Of a DNA stretch of 64,000 nt, positions 1-13,244 are shown piece after piece (positions within the stretch are counted from its first letter, which is position 1; every line of letters begins with the position of its first letter). The stretch is from Planctomycetota bacterium (GTDB taxonomy: Bacteria > Planctomycetota > Phycisphaerae > Phycisphaerales > UBA1924). The position numbers and the translations under genes are program-made. The notes beneath the pieces are model-generated. The model ran no database searches. It saw only the letters and a list, made by a program, of their open reading frames with translations, and was not told the DNA's origin. The stretch spans positions 49,243 to 113,242 of the forward strand of contig RFGH01000057.1 in assembly GCA_003696675.1 (NCBI GenBank). Reading direction: 5' to 3'.

Positions 1-3636
<3,636 letters not shown>

Positions 3637-3664
<28 letters not shown>

Positions 3665-4602
3665 ACCCGCTTCCCAGGCAGAACGACCGGCGCCGTCGTG
3701 GCGAGGGCGGCGTCGACGGCCGGGCTCTGCGGGCGTCCGGCGGTCATGCGTGCCCGGACGTCATCGATCAATGCCGCGACCTCCGCGCGAGTGAGCTTGG
3801 CACCCGGCCCACGCTCGCCCACCAAAGAGAGCGTGTCGACGGCGAGCCGCAGGTTGATCGCATTGAACGCGATGACACCCGGGGCAGCCCCAGCGGACTC
3901 GAGCACGCGGACATAGTCCGCGGCCGATGCGAGATCGGCCCATGCCATCCTTTCGATCTCTCCGCGAGATACATCGCAGGGCAGGTACTTTCGATTGGCC
4001 ATGGCATCTTCGTGCTCGTCCCGGAGGATGTTGACGAGCTGGAGACCCTCGCCAAATGCGGGGGCGAGCCGGAGCAGCTCGCTCCTTGCCGAGGACAGCC
4101 GGCCCGCTACGGCTACGAAGAGCTCTGTCAGGAGTTCGCCGACGATCCCCGCGACCGCGTAGCAGTACGAACGAAGGGCCGAAACCCCCGACGGCGCCTC
4201 GGCCGACTCCAGATGGTCACGCATACCGCCGCAGGTACGTGCCAGGTGGGACGCGATCGTTTCCCGCGACTCGCTGTCGAGCGATTCAAAGGACGAGAGC
4301 ACAAGCGGAGCATGCTCTAGCAGCCGGGCGTACCCGGGCACTTTCACGGCACCATCAAGTACTTTGGTGGCGTCGTCCAGCAGCGTTCGCAACGCCGCGC
4401 CGTCGCTTGCTTTCTCCGAGAATTGAGAGAGCAGTGCCGCACGGCTCGCGGCATCCACGCCGGTCTCATCCTCGATCGTGTCCGCGATCCGGAACAGCAG
4501 GTAGGCCACACCGACCCGCTCCCGCAGCGGCGACTCGAGGAACGGGATCGACAGCGCGAAGGTCCGGCTTGTTTCCTGCAGCAGCGAATCGATCGTGATC
4601 AT
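3637..4602 (-). CDS. Squalene/phytoene synthase family protein (CrtB/CrtM-like)
   Basis: SRTFALSIPFLESPLRERVGVAYLLFRIADTIEDE (DxxxD-type motif) and LVNILRDEHEDA second Asp-rich motif. Confidence 0.85.
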
Positions 4603-6212
4603 CGCAGTCCCCCAACCGCCGCGCTCTCCGGGGGGTTGACCGTCGGGCGGAACCGGGTGGGATCGCCGCGGGACAGGTCAGGGGGTGAAACGCCGAGTTG
4701 CTCGCAAAGCATGGATGCGGTGATCTGTGCCGAAAGGAAGATCACCGGCAGCCCGGACCCCGGGTGCGTCCCGCCCCCCACCAGCCAGGCCCCTTCGCAG
4801 TACGGCAGGCGGTGCTGCGGACGCTTGTGAAGCATCTGGTCCAGCGAATGGGCTAGGTTGAACGTCGCCCCGTGATTGATGTTCATGCCCCGCCAATCGT
4901 CCGGGCTCAGACGGAGCTCGGCGCGGATCCTGTCCCGGAGATCGACTCCCAGAACCGATCGCATCCGGTCGAGAAGGAGCTCTCTGACCCGCGGCATCTC
5001 GGCGGACCAGTCGATCTTCGCTTTGCCGTTGGGCGTGGGCAGAAGGACATACAGGGCACTGTCACCGGACGGTGCGAGCGTCGAGTCGGTGCGGCTCGGG
5101 TTGCACACATAGAAGCTCGGATCATCGGTCAGCGTTCCGGCGGCCCCGTTTTTTCTCGAGATGTCCTCTAGATTCTGCTCGTACGCGGGCGCGGTCCGGA
5201 TGGTGTGATGGGGCAGATCCACAGGCCCATCGACACCGAGGTACAGCATCGCCGTTGAGCACGAGTACTTCTTCCGATCGAACGCCTCATCGCTGTCGCG
5301 GCCCCTCCACGCTTGGGGGATGAACCGCTTGATCGCCCAGGACGCGTCGGCGTTGATCACCGCGTGATCGCAGGCAACGACCTCACCGTCGCGCCGGCCG
5401 CCCAGCCGGAGCCCACGCACCCGCTTGCCGTTGTACTCGATGCCCTCGACCGGCACGCCGGTCTCGATCCGTCCGCCGGCATCGATGAAGGCCGCCGCAA
5501 GGGCGTGCATCAGCGCATTGCATCCGCCGATCGGATGCCAGACGCCATACTCGTATTCGATGTACGGGAGAATGGTGAAGAGGCTGGGGCACTCCATGGG
5601 GCTCATCCCGAGGTATTTGCTCTGGAATCCCACCGCCAATCGCACCGCCGGATGCTCGAAGTACCGGCTGTTCATGTCATGGACAGTAAGGTGTGGATTG
5701 ATGTAGGGCAGCGCCTTCATGGCGTCCGCCCTGAGAAGATCCAGAGGACCCCGGATCGCGCGGCGCAGGATCGGCTCCGCGGCGTCGAGCTTCTTCTGAT
5801 TGTGCCTGTAAAATGACCGGAACGCACGCCCGTCTGGAGCATGGATCGCGCCAATCCGCTCCGCCATGCGGTCGATGTCTTGCGTGGTATCGATCACCAC
5901 ATCAGCCGCATCCGGGCGTCCGATGACGAGGCGGTACATGGGGTCCAGCCGCCGAAGATCCACCTCGTCGGTCAGGGTTCGCCCGACCGATCCGAAGATC
6001 TCGTCGAGCACGTGCGGCATGAGAAAGAACGTAGGGCCGCGATCGAAGTGGTACTGACCGAGCGAGATGCGGGCGGTCCTTCCACCGATCGTCGGCTGCG
6101 CCTCGTAGACCGTGACATCCAGCCCCCGTGATGCCAGGAGCACGGCGGCGGCGAGCCCTCCCGGTCCGGCCCCCACCACCGCGATCTTCGCGTTCGTGCC
6201 GTCCTGTACCAA
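4599..6212 (-). CDS. Phytoene desaturase family FAD-dependent oxidoreductase (CrtI/CrtN/CrtP-like)
   Basis: KIAVVGAGPGGLAAAVLLASRGLDVTVYEAQPTIGGRTARI dinucleotide-binding N-terminus; C-terminal LVGGGTHPGSGLPVIFLSAQITASML typical of carotenoid desaturases. Start uncertain (TTG at 6212 with GGGAG upstream, or ATG at 6275). Confidence 0.88.
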   Translation of the reverse strand: MVQDGTNAKIAVVGAGPGGLAAAVLLASRGLDVTVYEAQPTIGGRTARISLGQYHFDRGPTFFLMPHVLDEIFGSVGRTLTDEVDLRRLDPMYRLVIGRPDAADVVIDTTQDIDRMAERIGAIHAPDGRAFRSFYRHNQKKLDAAEPILRRAIRGPLDLLRADAMKALPYINPHLTVHDMNSRYFEHPAVRLAVGFQSKYLGMSPMECPSLFTILPYIEYEYGVWHPIGGCNALMHALAAAFIDAGGRIETGVPVEGIEYNGKRVRGLRLGGRRDGEVVACDHAVINADASWAIKRFIPQAWRGRDSDEAFDRKKYSCSTAMLYLGVDGPVDLPHHTIRTAPAYEQNLEDISRKNGAAGTLTDDPSFYVCNPSRTDSTLAPSGDSALYVLLPTPNGKAKIDWSAEMPRVRELLLDRMRSVLGVDLRDRIRAELRLSPDDWRGMNINHGATFNLAHSLDQMLHKRPQHRLPYCEGAWLVGGGTHPGSGLPVIFLSAQITASMLCEQLGVSPPDLSRGDPTRFRPTVNPPESAAVGGLR

Positions 6213-6327
6213 AGCGAATCTCCCAACCCTCGGCCGACGCTGGTAGCGTATCGGGTGTCGGGCTGGGTTCGGCATGTGTCCGCACCCGGATTCGCCCCAT
6301 CCGGGGTCGCCCCGAGGAGGCTCACGC

Positions 6328-7638
6328 GTGTTGGTGCCCCATCCCGAAGATCTCGCCTGGGTACGCAAGTTCAGGAAACGCCTTGCGAGCGAGATCCCTA
6401 CCGTGTGCCGCTTTGTTCAAGAGGAGCTGGGGCGGGGATCATTCGAGACCTTGACAGCCGATATCGTGCCGCTGCTATCGGCCTGCGTTTGGACCGAGCG
6501 GCATGCCCGCCGGCTCCTTCGTGCCCGCTCGGTGCCGGGAAAATCAATCTGGCAACTGGGTCAGCGCCATCGCGTCATCCGGGTACCTCTGGGACATGTC
6601 GGCATCATCGCGACATGGAACTATCCAGTCCAACTCCTTGGTATCCAGCTGATGCACGCGATCGCCGCGGGCAACCGCGTCACTGTCAAGCCGAGTGAGC
6701 GAACCCCCCGGACCCAGGGGTTTCTACTTCAGGTGGCGCGGGATGCGGGTCTCCCAGAATCGAGACTGAACTGGACCCGGTCAGATAGAGATGCAGGCGA
6801 AGCAATGCTCCGTGACTTGCGGTTCGACCATGTTGTCTTCACGGGTTCGACCAAGACAGGCCGACAAATCGCGGAATGTCTCGCCAAGTCCTTGACACCA
6901 AGTACATTAGAACTATCGGGGTGCGACAGCGCCATCGTCATGGACGAGGCTGATCTCCGCTTGGCGGCCCGTTCGATCGGCTTCGCTGTAATGCTGAACG
7001 CTGGCCAGACATGCATGGCCCCGCGCCGGGTGCTTCTCCCTGCACACCGTGCTGAACCTTTCGTAGCCGAGCTTTGCAAGTTCTTGTCAAATAGCCGCTT
7101 GAGCACATCGATCGACACCCCCGCTGCGACCGCTGCGGCACGAGCAGTTCTTGCGGCCGAGAAAGAAGGTGCGACGCGGCGGTTCGGGGATGCAGGTGCA
7201 GGCCAGTGGCCTGTGGTCGTTTCTGACTGCACGCCAACATGCGATTTGGTCCGACAGGAGCACTTTGCTCCTGTTCTGGCTATTGTGCCCACGGACTCGG
7301 ATGAAGAGTCCTTCCAGATCCACGCGCAGATTTCGCAGCGGTTGGCGACAAGTGTGTTCGTCGGAACTCGGGGGGATGAGTCAGCGATCGCGGCACGGCT
7401 GGGTTCGACGGTCGTCACATTCAATGATTGTGTGATCCCGACAGGACACCCCGGTGTCTCCATCGGGGGCATCGGGGCCAGCGGTTGGGGCTTGTCGCGG
7501 GGCGCAGTCGGCCTGTTGAGCATGACCCGCCCGGTGTTTGTTGCTCGCACATCCGCACGGATACGCACACCACTTGATCCACCGACGAAAAAGGTGGCGG
7601 CCAAAGCGGAGTCTTTTGTCCGCTGGTGGTATAGTTGA
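6328..7638 (+). CDS. Aldehyde dehydrogenase family protein (carotenoid aldehyde dehydrogenase-like)
   Basis: GTG start preceded by GAGGAGG; ATWNYPVQL, FTGSTKTGRQIA, LELSG, and catalytic-Cys region NAGQTCMAPRRVL. Confidence 0.85.
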   Translation: MLVPHPEDLAWVRKFRKRLASEIPTVCRFVQEELGRGSFETLTADIVPLLSACVWTERHARRLLRARSVPGKSIWQLGQRHRVIRVPLGHVGIIATWNYPVQLLGIQLMHAIAAGNRVTVKPSERTPRTQGFLLQVARDAGLPESRLNWTRSDRDAGEAMLRDLRFDHVVFTGSTKTGRQIAECLAKSLTPSTLELSGCDSAIVMDEADLRLAARSIGFAVMLNAGQTCMAPRRVLLPAHRAEPFVAELCKFLSNSRLSTSIDTPAATAAARAVLAAEKEGATRRFGDAGAGQWPVVVSDCTPTCDLVRQEHFAPVLAIVPTDSDEESFQIHAQISQRLATSVFVGTRGDESAIAARLGSTVVTFNDCVIPTGHPGVSIGGIGASGWGLSRGAVGLLSMTRPVFVARTSARIRTPLDPPTKKVAAKAESFVRWWYS

Positions 7639-7747
7639 ACGTACGCCGGACTGCGAAGTCGATTGCGAATTTCTGAGCTTTCGGCGAGTCTATCAGAACC
7701 CGGACCGCGAAGTCCGTGTTGCTCTTTAGTGATCGGGTAGGTGAAAC

Positions 7748-9343
7748 ATGCATGTAGTCGTAATCGGCGGTGGTTTGGCGGGACTGGCTTCGGCGGTCGA
7801 ACTGCGAAACCGTGGCGCCGATGTCACGCTGATCGAAGCGAACACGCACCTTGGCGGCAAGATGAATGTGCTGTCGGAAGCCGGGTTTACTTTCGACATG
7901 GGGCCGACCATTCTGACGCTACCGGAAGTGCTGTGCGGGATCATCCGTCGCTCGGGGCGGCGCGTGGAAGACCTGATCGATCTGGTCCGTCTTGATCCTC
8001 AATGGAGGTGCCACTATGAGGATGGGACAGTCTTGGATCTCAAGGACGGCGTCGACGAGATGGCCACCTACCTTGACGAGGTGTTCCAGGGATCGGGCGC
8101 GGGCGCCGAGTTTCGTTCGTTTCTGGCCTACGCCAGACGGATGAACCGTCTCAGCCGTTCTGTATTCTTCTACCGCGATCTTGGCAATGTCATGGATGTG
8201 ATCCGCGCCTCGCCAAAGAGCGACCCCGCAGTGATGTGGGACGCCATGGCGATGCGGCTCCACTCCACAGTTGCCGCTACGGTCGCCAAGCACATCCACG
8301 ATCCCCGTGTTCGCCAGCTCGTCGAGCACTTCCTTCAGTATGTCGGTTCCAGCCCGTTCCTTGCCCCTGCAATCCTGACCATGATCGCCAGTGTTCAGCT
8401 CGATCAGGGCTGCTGGTACGCCATGGGGGGGACCCGCATGGTGGCTCGAGCCCTCGAACGACTCGCGAGAGAATCGGGTGTCGACTGCAGAACCGGTGTG
8501 CGTGTGAGCTCCATCCTGCACACAAATGGGCGAGCGACCGGCGTACGGCTTGAAAGCGGCGAGGAGATCTGCGCTGACGCCGTAGTGTCGAACTGTGATG
8601 TGCAACGGACCCTTACCAATCTGATCGATACCCCCGCAGCACACCACGAGCGTCGTTCAATCGCGAGAAAGTACACACCCGCTTGTTCCGGAGTGGTCCT
8701 GTATCTGGGACTGAATCGTCAATACGATCACCTCGCCCATCACAACTTCATCTTCAGTCAGGATTCTCACGAGGAGTTCGACGATATTTACAAAAGGGGG
8801 ATCCCCGCACGCGATCCTACGCTGTACATTGCCGCTCCGAGCCGCACCGACCCGGATCAGGCCCCTTCCGGGTGCGAAGCCCTTTACATCTTGGTGCACA
8901 CACCCTACATCCGGGAGGGATCGATCCAGTCGCGACAAGACGAGTTCATTCGGGCCTACCGCCCGGTCATCATGGAAAAGTTGTCTCGGTTCGGGATGGC
9001 GGATATTCAAGACCACATTGTGGTCGAAAGGTCCCTCCTGCCACGCGGGATCGAAAGGATGTACAACGCAGAAGGCGGCGCGATCTATGGGCTCACCAGC
9101 CACGGCAGGCTGCACGGCGGATTCAAGCCAAGAAACACTTCGCAGGCTCTTGAACGCCTGTATTTGGCCGGCGGCAGTGTGAATCCGGGACCCGGCGTAC
9201 CGATGGTGCTCATGAGCGGTGTCACTGCCGCGGATGCAGTGGCCCGTGATCTGGGGTTAGAGCGGCCGAATCTCCAAGCTACAAGTGCCCCGCCCGGCAC
9301 TGGTGAGTTCCGGTTCGTCGAAGAAACCGCTGCCGTCGGATGA
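7748..9343 (+). CDS. Phytoene desaturase family FAD-dependent oxidoreductase (CrtI/CrtN-like)
   Basis: MHVVVIGGGLAGLASAVELRNRGADVTLIEANTHLGGKMN; C-terminal LYLAGGSVNPGPGVPMVLMSGVTAAD. Confidence 0.9.
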   Translation: MHVVVIGGGLAGLASAVELRNRGADVTLIEANTHLGGKMNVLSEAGFTFDMGPTILTLPEVLCGIIRRSGRRVEDLIDLVRLDPQWRCHYEDGTVLDLKDGVDEMATYLDEVFQGSGAGAEFRSFLAYARRMNRLSRSVFFYRDLGNVMDVIRASPKSDPAVMWDAMAMRLHSTVAATVAKHIHDPRVRQLVEHFLQYVGSSPFLAPAILTMIASVQLDQGCWYAMGGTRMVARALERLARESGVDCRTGVRVSSILHTNGRATGVRLESGEEICADAVVSNCDVQRTLTNLIDTPAAHHERRSIARKYTPACSGVVLYLGLNRQYDHLAHHNFIFSQDSHEEFDDIYKRGIPARDPTLYIAAPSRTDPDQAPSGCEALYILVHTPYIREGSIQSRQDEFIRAYRPVIMEKLSRFGMADIQDHIVVERSLLPRGIERMYNAEGGAIYGLTSHGRLHGGFKPRNTSQALERLYLAGGSVNPGPGVPMVLMSGVTAADAVARDLGLERPNLQATSAPPGTGEFRFVEETAAVG

Positions 9344-10125
9344 GTGGATGTCTCGCGCCAGCCCGGCCTTCGACGCGTTTCCGCCAAATGTTTGGCTGGT
9401 ACACCACGCGACTCATCAAAAAACGCTTCAACGCGCTTCGAGTAGAGCGCAAGTCCATCGAGATCCTCAACAGCCTCAGAGATGACAAGGGCCCGATCCT
9501 CCTCGCGATGAACCACGCGTCCTGGTGGGATCCACTCATCGGGCTCGTGCTCTGCGAGCGATTTCTTCCATATCACACTGGGTCTGCTCCGATGGACATG
9601 GAGCAGTGGAAGACATTTCGCTTCATGCGCAGGCTGGGCCTGTTTGGACTCGATCCGGGCCACCCTGATGCACTCCGTGAGATGGTCGATCATGTGAGTG
9701 GCCTCGTCGAGGCTAGGCCTCGCACGGTCTTTGTCATCACTCCGCAAGGGGCATTTACGGATGTCCGAACCCCGATCCGAGTACGCCCTGGCCTTGCAAC
9801 ACTGGCAACCCGTTTGCCGCACGCGAAGTTATACTCCGTCGCCTGCGAGTACGCATTCTGGACGGATCAGCGGCCCGAGGTGTTTCTGCGTGTAACACAG
9901 GTACAGCGTCCGGTGGTATCGACCATCCCAGGCTGGCAAAGGGCGATCAAAAGAGGCATGCAGCAAAACCAAGATGAGCTTGGGGGACTGGTCGTGAAGA
10001 GAGATCCAGATGCGTTTGACCTTCTCGTCGCCTGCAGTGGATCCAGAGTCAATCCAGCGTACGACCTAATGGCCAAGATCAGAGGTCGATCAACCGTAGT
10101 CCGATCAAGGGAACATACCGCTTGA
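9340..10125 (+). CDS. Lysophospholipid acyltransferase (PlsC) family protein
   Basis: NHASWWDP (HxxxxD motif); 4-nt overlap with the upstream desaturase and the downstream glycosyltransferase. Confidence 0.78.
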   Translation: MSGCLAPARPSTRFRQMFGWYTTRLIKKRFNALRVERKSIEILNSLRDDKGPILLAMNHASWWDPLIGLVLCERFLPYHTGSAPMDMEQWKTFRFMRRLGLFGLDPGHPDALREMVDHVSGLVEARPRTVFVITPQGAFTDVRTPIRVRPGLATLATRLPHAKLYSVACEYAFWTDQRPEVFLRVTQVQRPVVSTIPGWQRAIKRGMQQNQDELGGLVVKRDPDAFDLLVACSGSRVNPAYDLMAKIRGRSTVVRSREHTA

Positions 10126-11798
10126 CTCCTCTTGCCCTGTTGATGGTGTTCGCACTTTTGATCGCCTGCGGTGCGCTTGCGATGACGGCCTGGAATCTTC
10201 GGGTCTACAGAGCACCCCGGTCTGATGGTGCGGTCGACGGTGAACTGGTTTCCGTCTGCATCCCAGCGAGGAACGAAGAGCACAACATCGAGGCATGCCT
10301 CCGCTCCGTGCTGCGATCGGTGCATCCCATCGAAGTGCTTGTTTACGACGACGAAAGCACGGACGCAACCCCGGTCATCTTGGCGCGGCTCATACAGGAA
10401 GATACGCGGATCCGACAAGTTCCCACAGTTCCCTTGCCGGAGGGGTGGTCCGGCAAGCAGCACGCGTGCGATCGAATGGGCCGCGCGGCCGCCGGGAAGT
10501 GGGTGCTTTTCATCGATGCCGATGTCCGGTTCGAGCCAGATGCAGTGGCCTGCGCTGTGGACTTCGCCCGCGTGAGCGGTTGTTCATTGGTGTCTACCTT
10601 TCCGAGGCAGATATGCGGCACCTTCGGTGAGCTGCTCCAGGTTCCGATGATATTCTTCATCCTCTTTAGCTATCTGCCCTTCGGGCGGATGCGCAGAACT
10701 ACGCAGCCATCTGCGAGCGCGGCATGCGGGCAGTTCATCCTCGCCGATCGAGAGGCCTATCTGAATATCGGTGGCCACGCGGCATTCAAGGACTCCATGC
10801 ACGATGGTGTTCGCATGCCACGAGCTTTCCGCAAGAAGGGGTACCGCACCGATCTCTTCGATGGCACCCGCCTTGTTTCTGTCAGGATGTACCAAGGCTT
10901 CGCCCAGTCCTGGAGAGGATTCGCGAAGAACGCGTACGAGGGGCTCGGATCGGTTTCTCTCTTAGTGTTCCTGACAGTCATGCATGCCGTTGGCCATGCG
11001 AGCGCGTGGGTCGTTATGCCGATCGCCTTCGCCGCCGGTGACCCACTCGCAGGAACGCTTGGGCTCGTGTCAATGGGCGCCAATGTCACGCAACGAGCAG
11101 CACTATGCAAACGGTTTGAACACCCGCTCTGGCTGGCGTTACTCCATCCGGTCTCCGTGCTGCTCATGACGGCGGTCCAGTGGGACAGCCTCCGAATCCA
11201 TCTCCGCCGGGGCCGCACATGGAGGGGACGATCGCTCGGGCAGAGCGGTTCGGAGCGTGTTGTGCTAGTCGATGAGCTGGATCGCGAACTTGGCACAGCT
11301 GAGAAGATTCAAGCACATCGGAACGGGGGCTGCCTCCACCGCGCATTCAGCGTTTTCCTCTTCGACGGACAGGGCCGACTGCTGCTGCAGCGTCGAGCAG
11401 CCGGGAAATATCACTTCGGCGGGCTGTGGACAAATACCTGCTGCAGCCATCCCCGTCCCGGTGAGTTGCCAATGAATGCGGCTCGACGCCGACTCGGAGA
11501 AGAGATGGGCATCGATGTGGAGCTCCACCCCGCGGGCACCTTCGTGTATGAAGCCCACGACCCTAGCTCGGGATTGACAGAGCGAGAGCTCGACCATGTT
11601 CTTGTCGGTCGCTTCGACGGCTCCCCAAGCCCAAACCCCGACGAGGTTTGTGACTGGCGTTGGATCTCGTTTGATGATCTGGACGCCGAACTCCGGGCGG
11701 TGCCCGATGAGTTCACTCCCTGGTTTCGACCCGCATGGGAGAAGGCCCGCCCGATGCTCGATGCAGCGGGACTGTTCAGCCCAGTGCCCGCCCGATGA
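10122..11798 (+). CDS. Fusion: family 2 glycosyltransferase (CrtQ-like, N-terminal) + type 1 isopentenyl-diphosphate delta-isomerase (C-terminal)
   Basis: N-terminal VSVCIPARNEEHNIEACLRSVL, FIDADVRFEP, TM segments; C-terminal Nudix IDI domain: YHFGGLWTNTCCSHPRPGE, AARRRLGEEMGI, ERELDHVLVGRFDG. Single uninterrupted frame; domain boundary about residue 375. Confidence 0.88.
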   Translation: MTPLALLMVFALLIACGALAMTAWNLRVYRAPRSDGAVDGELVSVCIPARNEEHNIEACLRSVLRSVHPIEVLVYDDESTDATPVILARLIQEDTRIRQVPTVPLPEGWSGKQHACDRMGRAAAGKWVLFIDADVRFEPDAVACAVDFARVSGCSLVSTFPRQICGTFGELLQVPMIFFILFSYLPFGRMRRTTQPSASAACGQFILADREAYLNIGGHAAFKDSMHDGVRMPRAFRKKGYRTDLFDGTRLVSVRMYQGFAQSWRGFAKNAYEGLGSVSLLVFLTVMHAVGHASAWVVMPIAFAAGDPLAGTLGLVSMGANVTQRAALCKRFEHPLWLALLHPVSVLLMTAVQWDSLRIHLRRGRTWRGRSLGQSGSERVVLVDELDRELGTAEKIQAHRNGGCLHRAFSVFLFDGQGRLLLQRRAAGKYHFGGLWTNTCCSHPRPGELPMNAARRRLGEEMGIDVELHPAGTFVYEAHDPSSGLTERELDHVLVGRFDGSPSPNPDEVCDWRWISFDDLDAELRAVPDEFTPWFRPAWEKARPMLDAAGLFSPVPAR

Positions 11799-12219
11799 GC
11801 CCGGCGTGCTTGCCAACCGACAGATCACCCACGACCCGATCCCTGACGGTCCCGTCCGTATCGATCAGGAAAGTGGCTCGCCGTGTAAAGAGACCGAAAG
11901 GTCCGGAGACGCCATAGGCTCTGATCACCGATTTGTCGGTATCCGCCAATAACGCGAAAGGCAGATTGTGCTTGTCCGCAAACCTGGAGTGTGATGCGAC
12001 GGATTGGGGGCTGATCGCGACGACCCTATAGCCGGAGGCCCTGAGCCGGTCATGCTGATCGCGGACCATGCAGGCCTGGGCGGTGCAGAGCGGTGTGAAA
12101 TCCGCGGGGTAGAAATAGACCACCACCGGACCTTCCGCGAGCAATTCGGACAGCCGGACAGTCCGGCCATCATGCGATGGGAGTGTGAAATCGGGCGCTT
12201 GGTCTCCCACACCAATCAT
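11776..12219 (-). CDS. Peroxiredoxin (Bcp/AhpC-TSA family)
   Basis: GDQAPDFTLPSHDGRTVRLSEL...VVVYFYPADFTPLCTAQAC (peroxidatic Cys motif). Confidence 0.88.
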   Translation of the reverse strand: MIGVGDQAPDFTLPSHDGRTVRLSELLAEGPVVVYFYPADFTPLCTAQACMVRDQHDRLRASGYRVVAISPQSVASHSRFADKHNLPFALLADTDKSVIRAYGVSGPFGLFTRRATFLIDTDGTVRDRVVGDLSVGKHAGLIGRALG

Positions 12220-12956
12220 GGCCGAACCTCCGAGAGGACACTGACGAGGTCTTTGCGCCGGATCGGAATGCCGAAGACGGCAACTCGATCACGGGCGGTC
12301 TCGGCGACCAAGCCCTCGTCGCGGTCGACCCAGGCCGTCTGCCTGAGGCTGATCGTGGCCGCACCCACTTTCAGCTGCATCTCCCATCGGAACACAAAGG
12401 CATCGTAGAGGCCTGATGGTGTGGCGATCCTTTGGGATCCGAGCCCTTCGATCCGCACCGTGCCGGTGCCCGATTCCCCACGGATCCCACGCCCATCGCT
12501 GCGAACGAGAAAACTTTCTTCGATTCGCTCCCCGGCGTTGAGCTGCGCGGGCAGGTAGATGGCCCCGGGCGTGAACTCGTTCGTGATGCCACCGGACTCG
12601 ACCCTCGTTGTGCGGAGCTGGCCGCCCTCCTCGTCCAGCAGAACGATCCGGATCGGCTCATCCGAGCCTTCCGCACGTGTGACTATCTCCACACCAGAAC
12701 CGACACGCTCCGCCGTCCGCACGACCCTGGTCCGGCCGCCTGCGTCGGTCTGCTCGAAGATCCGATCTCTTTGATCTTCGGCACGCAGCCAGTCAGAACG
12801 GATCGATCCCCGCGGCTCCAGCGGGCCGACCCGGAGGCCGTTCTCGTCGGCCGTCAGGCCCTCGGGGGTGGCGTAGCTCGTGACAACCGATGCCCGGCAG
12901 CCGCCGATGACGAACGGGAGCAGGAACCAGGTTCCAATGAGTCTGGCGAGTCGCAT
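12216..12956 (-). CDS. Putative lipoprotein, unknown function
   Basis: MRLARLIGTWFLLPFVIGGC lipobox; 4-nt overlap with the downstream peroxiredoxin. Confidence 0.6.
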   Translation of the reverse strand: MRLARLIGTWFLLPFVIGGCRASVVTSYATPEGLTADENGLRVGPLEPRGSIRSDWLRAEDQRDRIFEQTDAGGRTRVVRTAERVGSGVEIVTRAEGSDEPIRIVLLDEEGGQLRTTRVESGGITNEFTPGAIYLPAQLNAGERIEESFLVRSDGRGIRGESGTGTVRIEGLGSQRIATPSGLYDAFVFRWEMQLKVGAATISLRQTAWVDRDEGLVAETARDRVAVFGIPIRRKDLVSVLSEVRP

Positions 12957-13011
12957 TTCCGCTGACGCTTCGCGGGCCATGCCGGCCCGGACTCACGATC
13001 CAAAAGCGAAA

Positions 13012-13035
13012 GCCGCGTCCAGGCTAGGACGCGGC
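13012..13035 (-). terminator. Hairpin downstream of tRNA-Phe
   Basis: gccgcgtcc-aggcta-ggacgcggc perfect 9-bp stem; minus-strand continuation TTTCGCTTTT. Confidence 0.65.
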
Positions 13036-13045
13036 CTCTTGAAAA

Positions 13046-13118
13046 TGGGTCGACCCGGACTTGAACCGGGGACACCGGCATTTTCAATGCCGTGCTCTAC
13101 CAACTGAGCTATCGACCC
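13046..13118 (-). tRNA. tRNA-Phe (GAA)
   Basis: 73-nt cloverleaf GGGTCGATAGCTCAGTTGGTAGAGCACGGCATTGAAAATGCCGGTGTCCCCGGTTCAAGTCCGGGTCGACCCA; anticodon loop TTGAAAA. Confidence 0.96.
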
Positions 13119-13244
13119 GTCGGCCGGGCATGCCCGGCGGGAGAGCATCTTTATCGTCACCCCGCCCCCGGTCAACCATTCATCCTCCGGTTCCGTCCGC
13201 TTTCATGACGCAACCGGGCCCGTCCATCCGGCTACCATCGGGGT

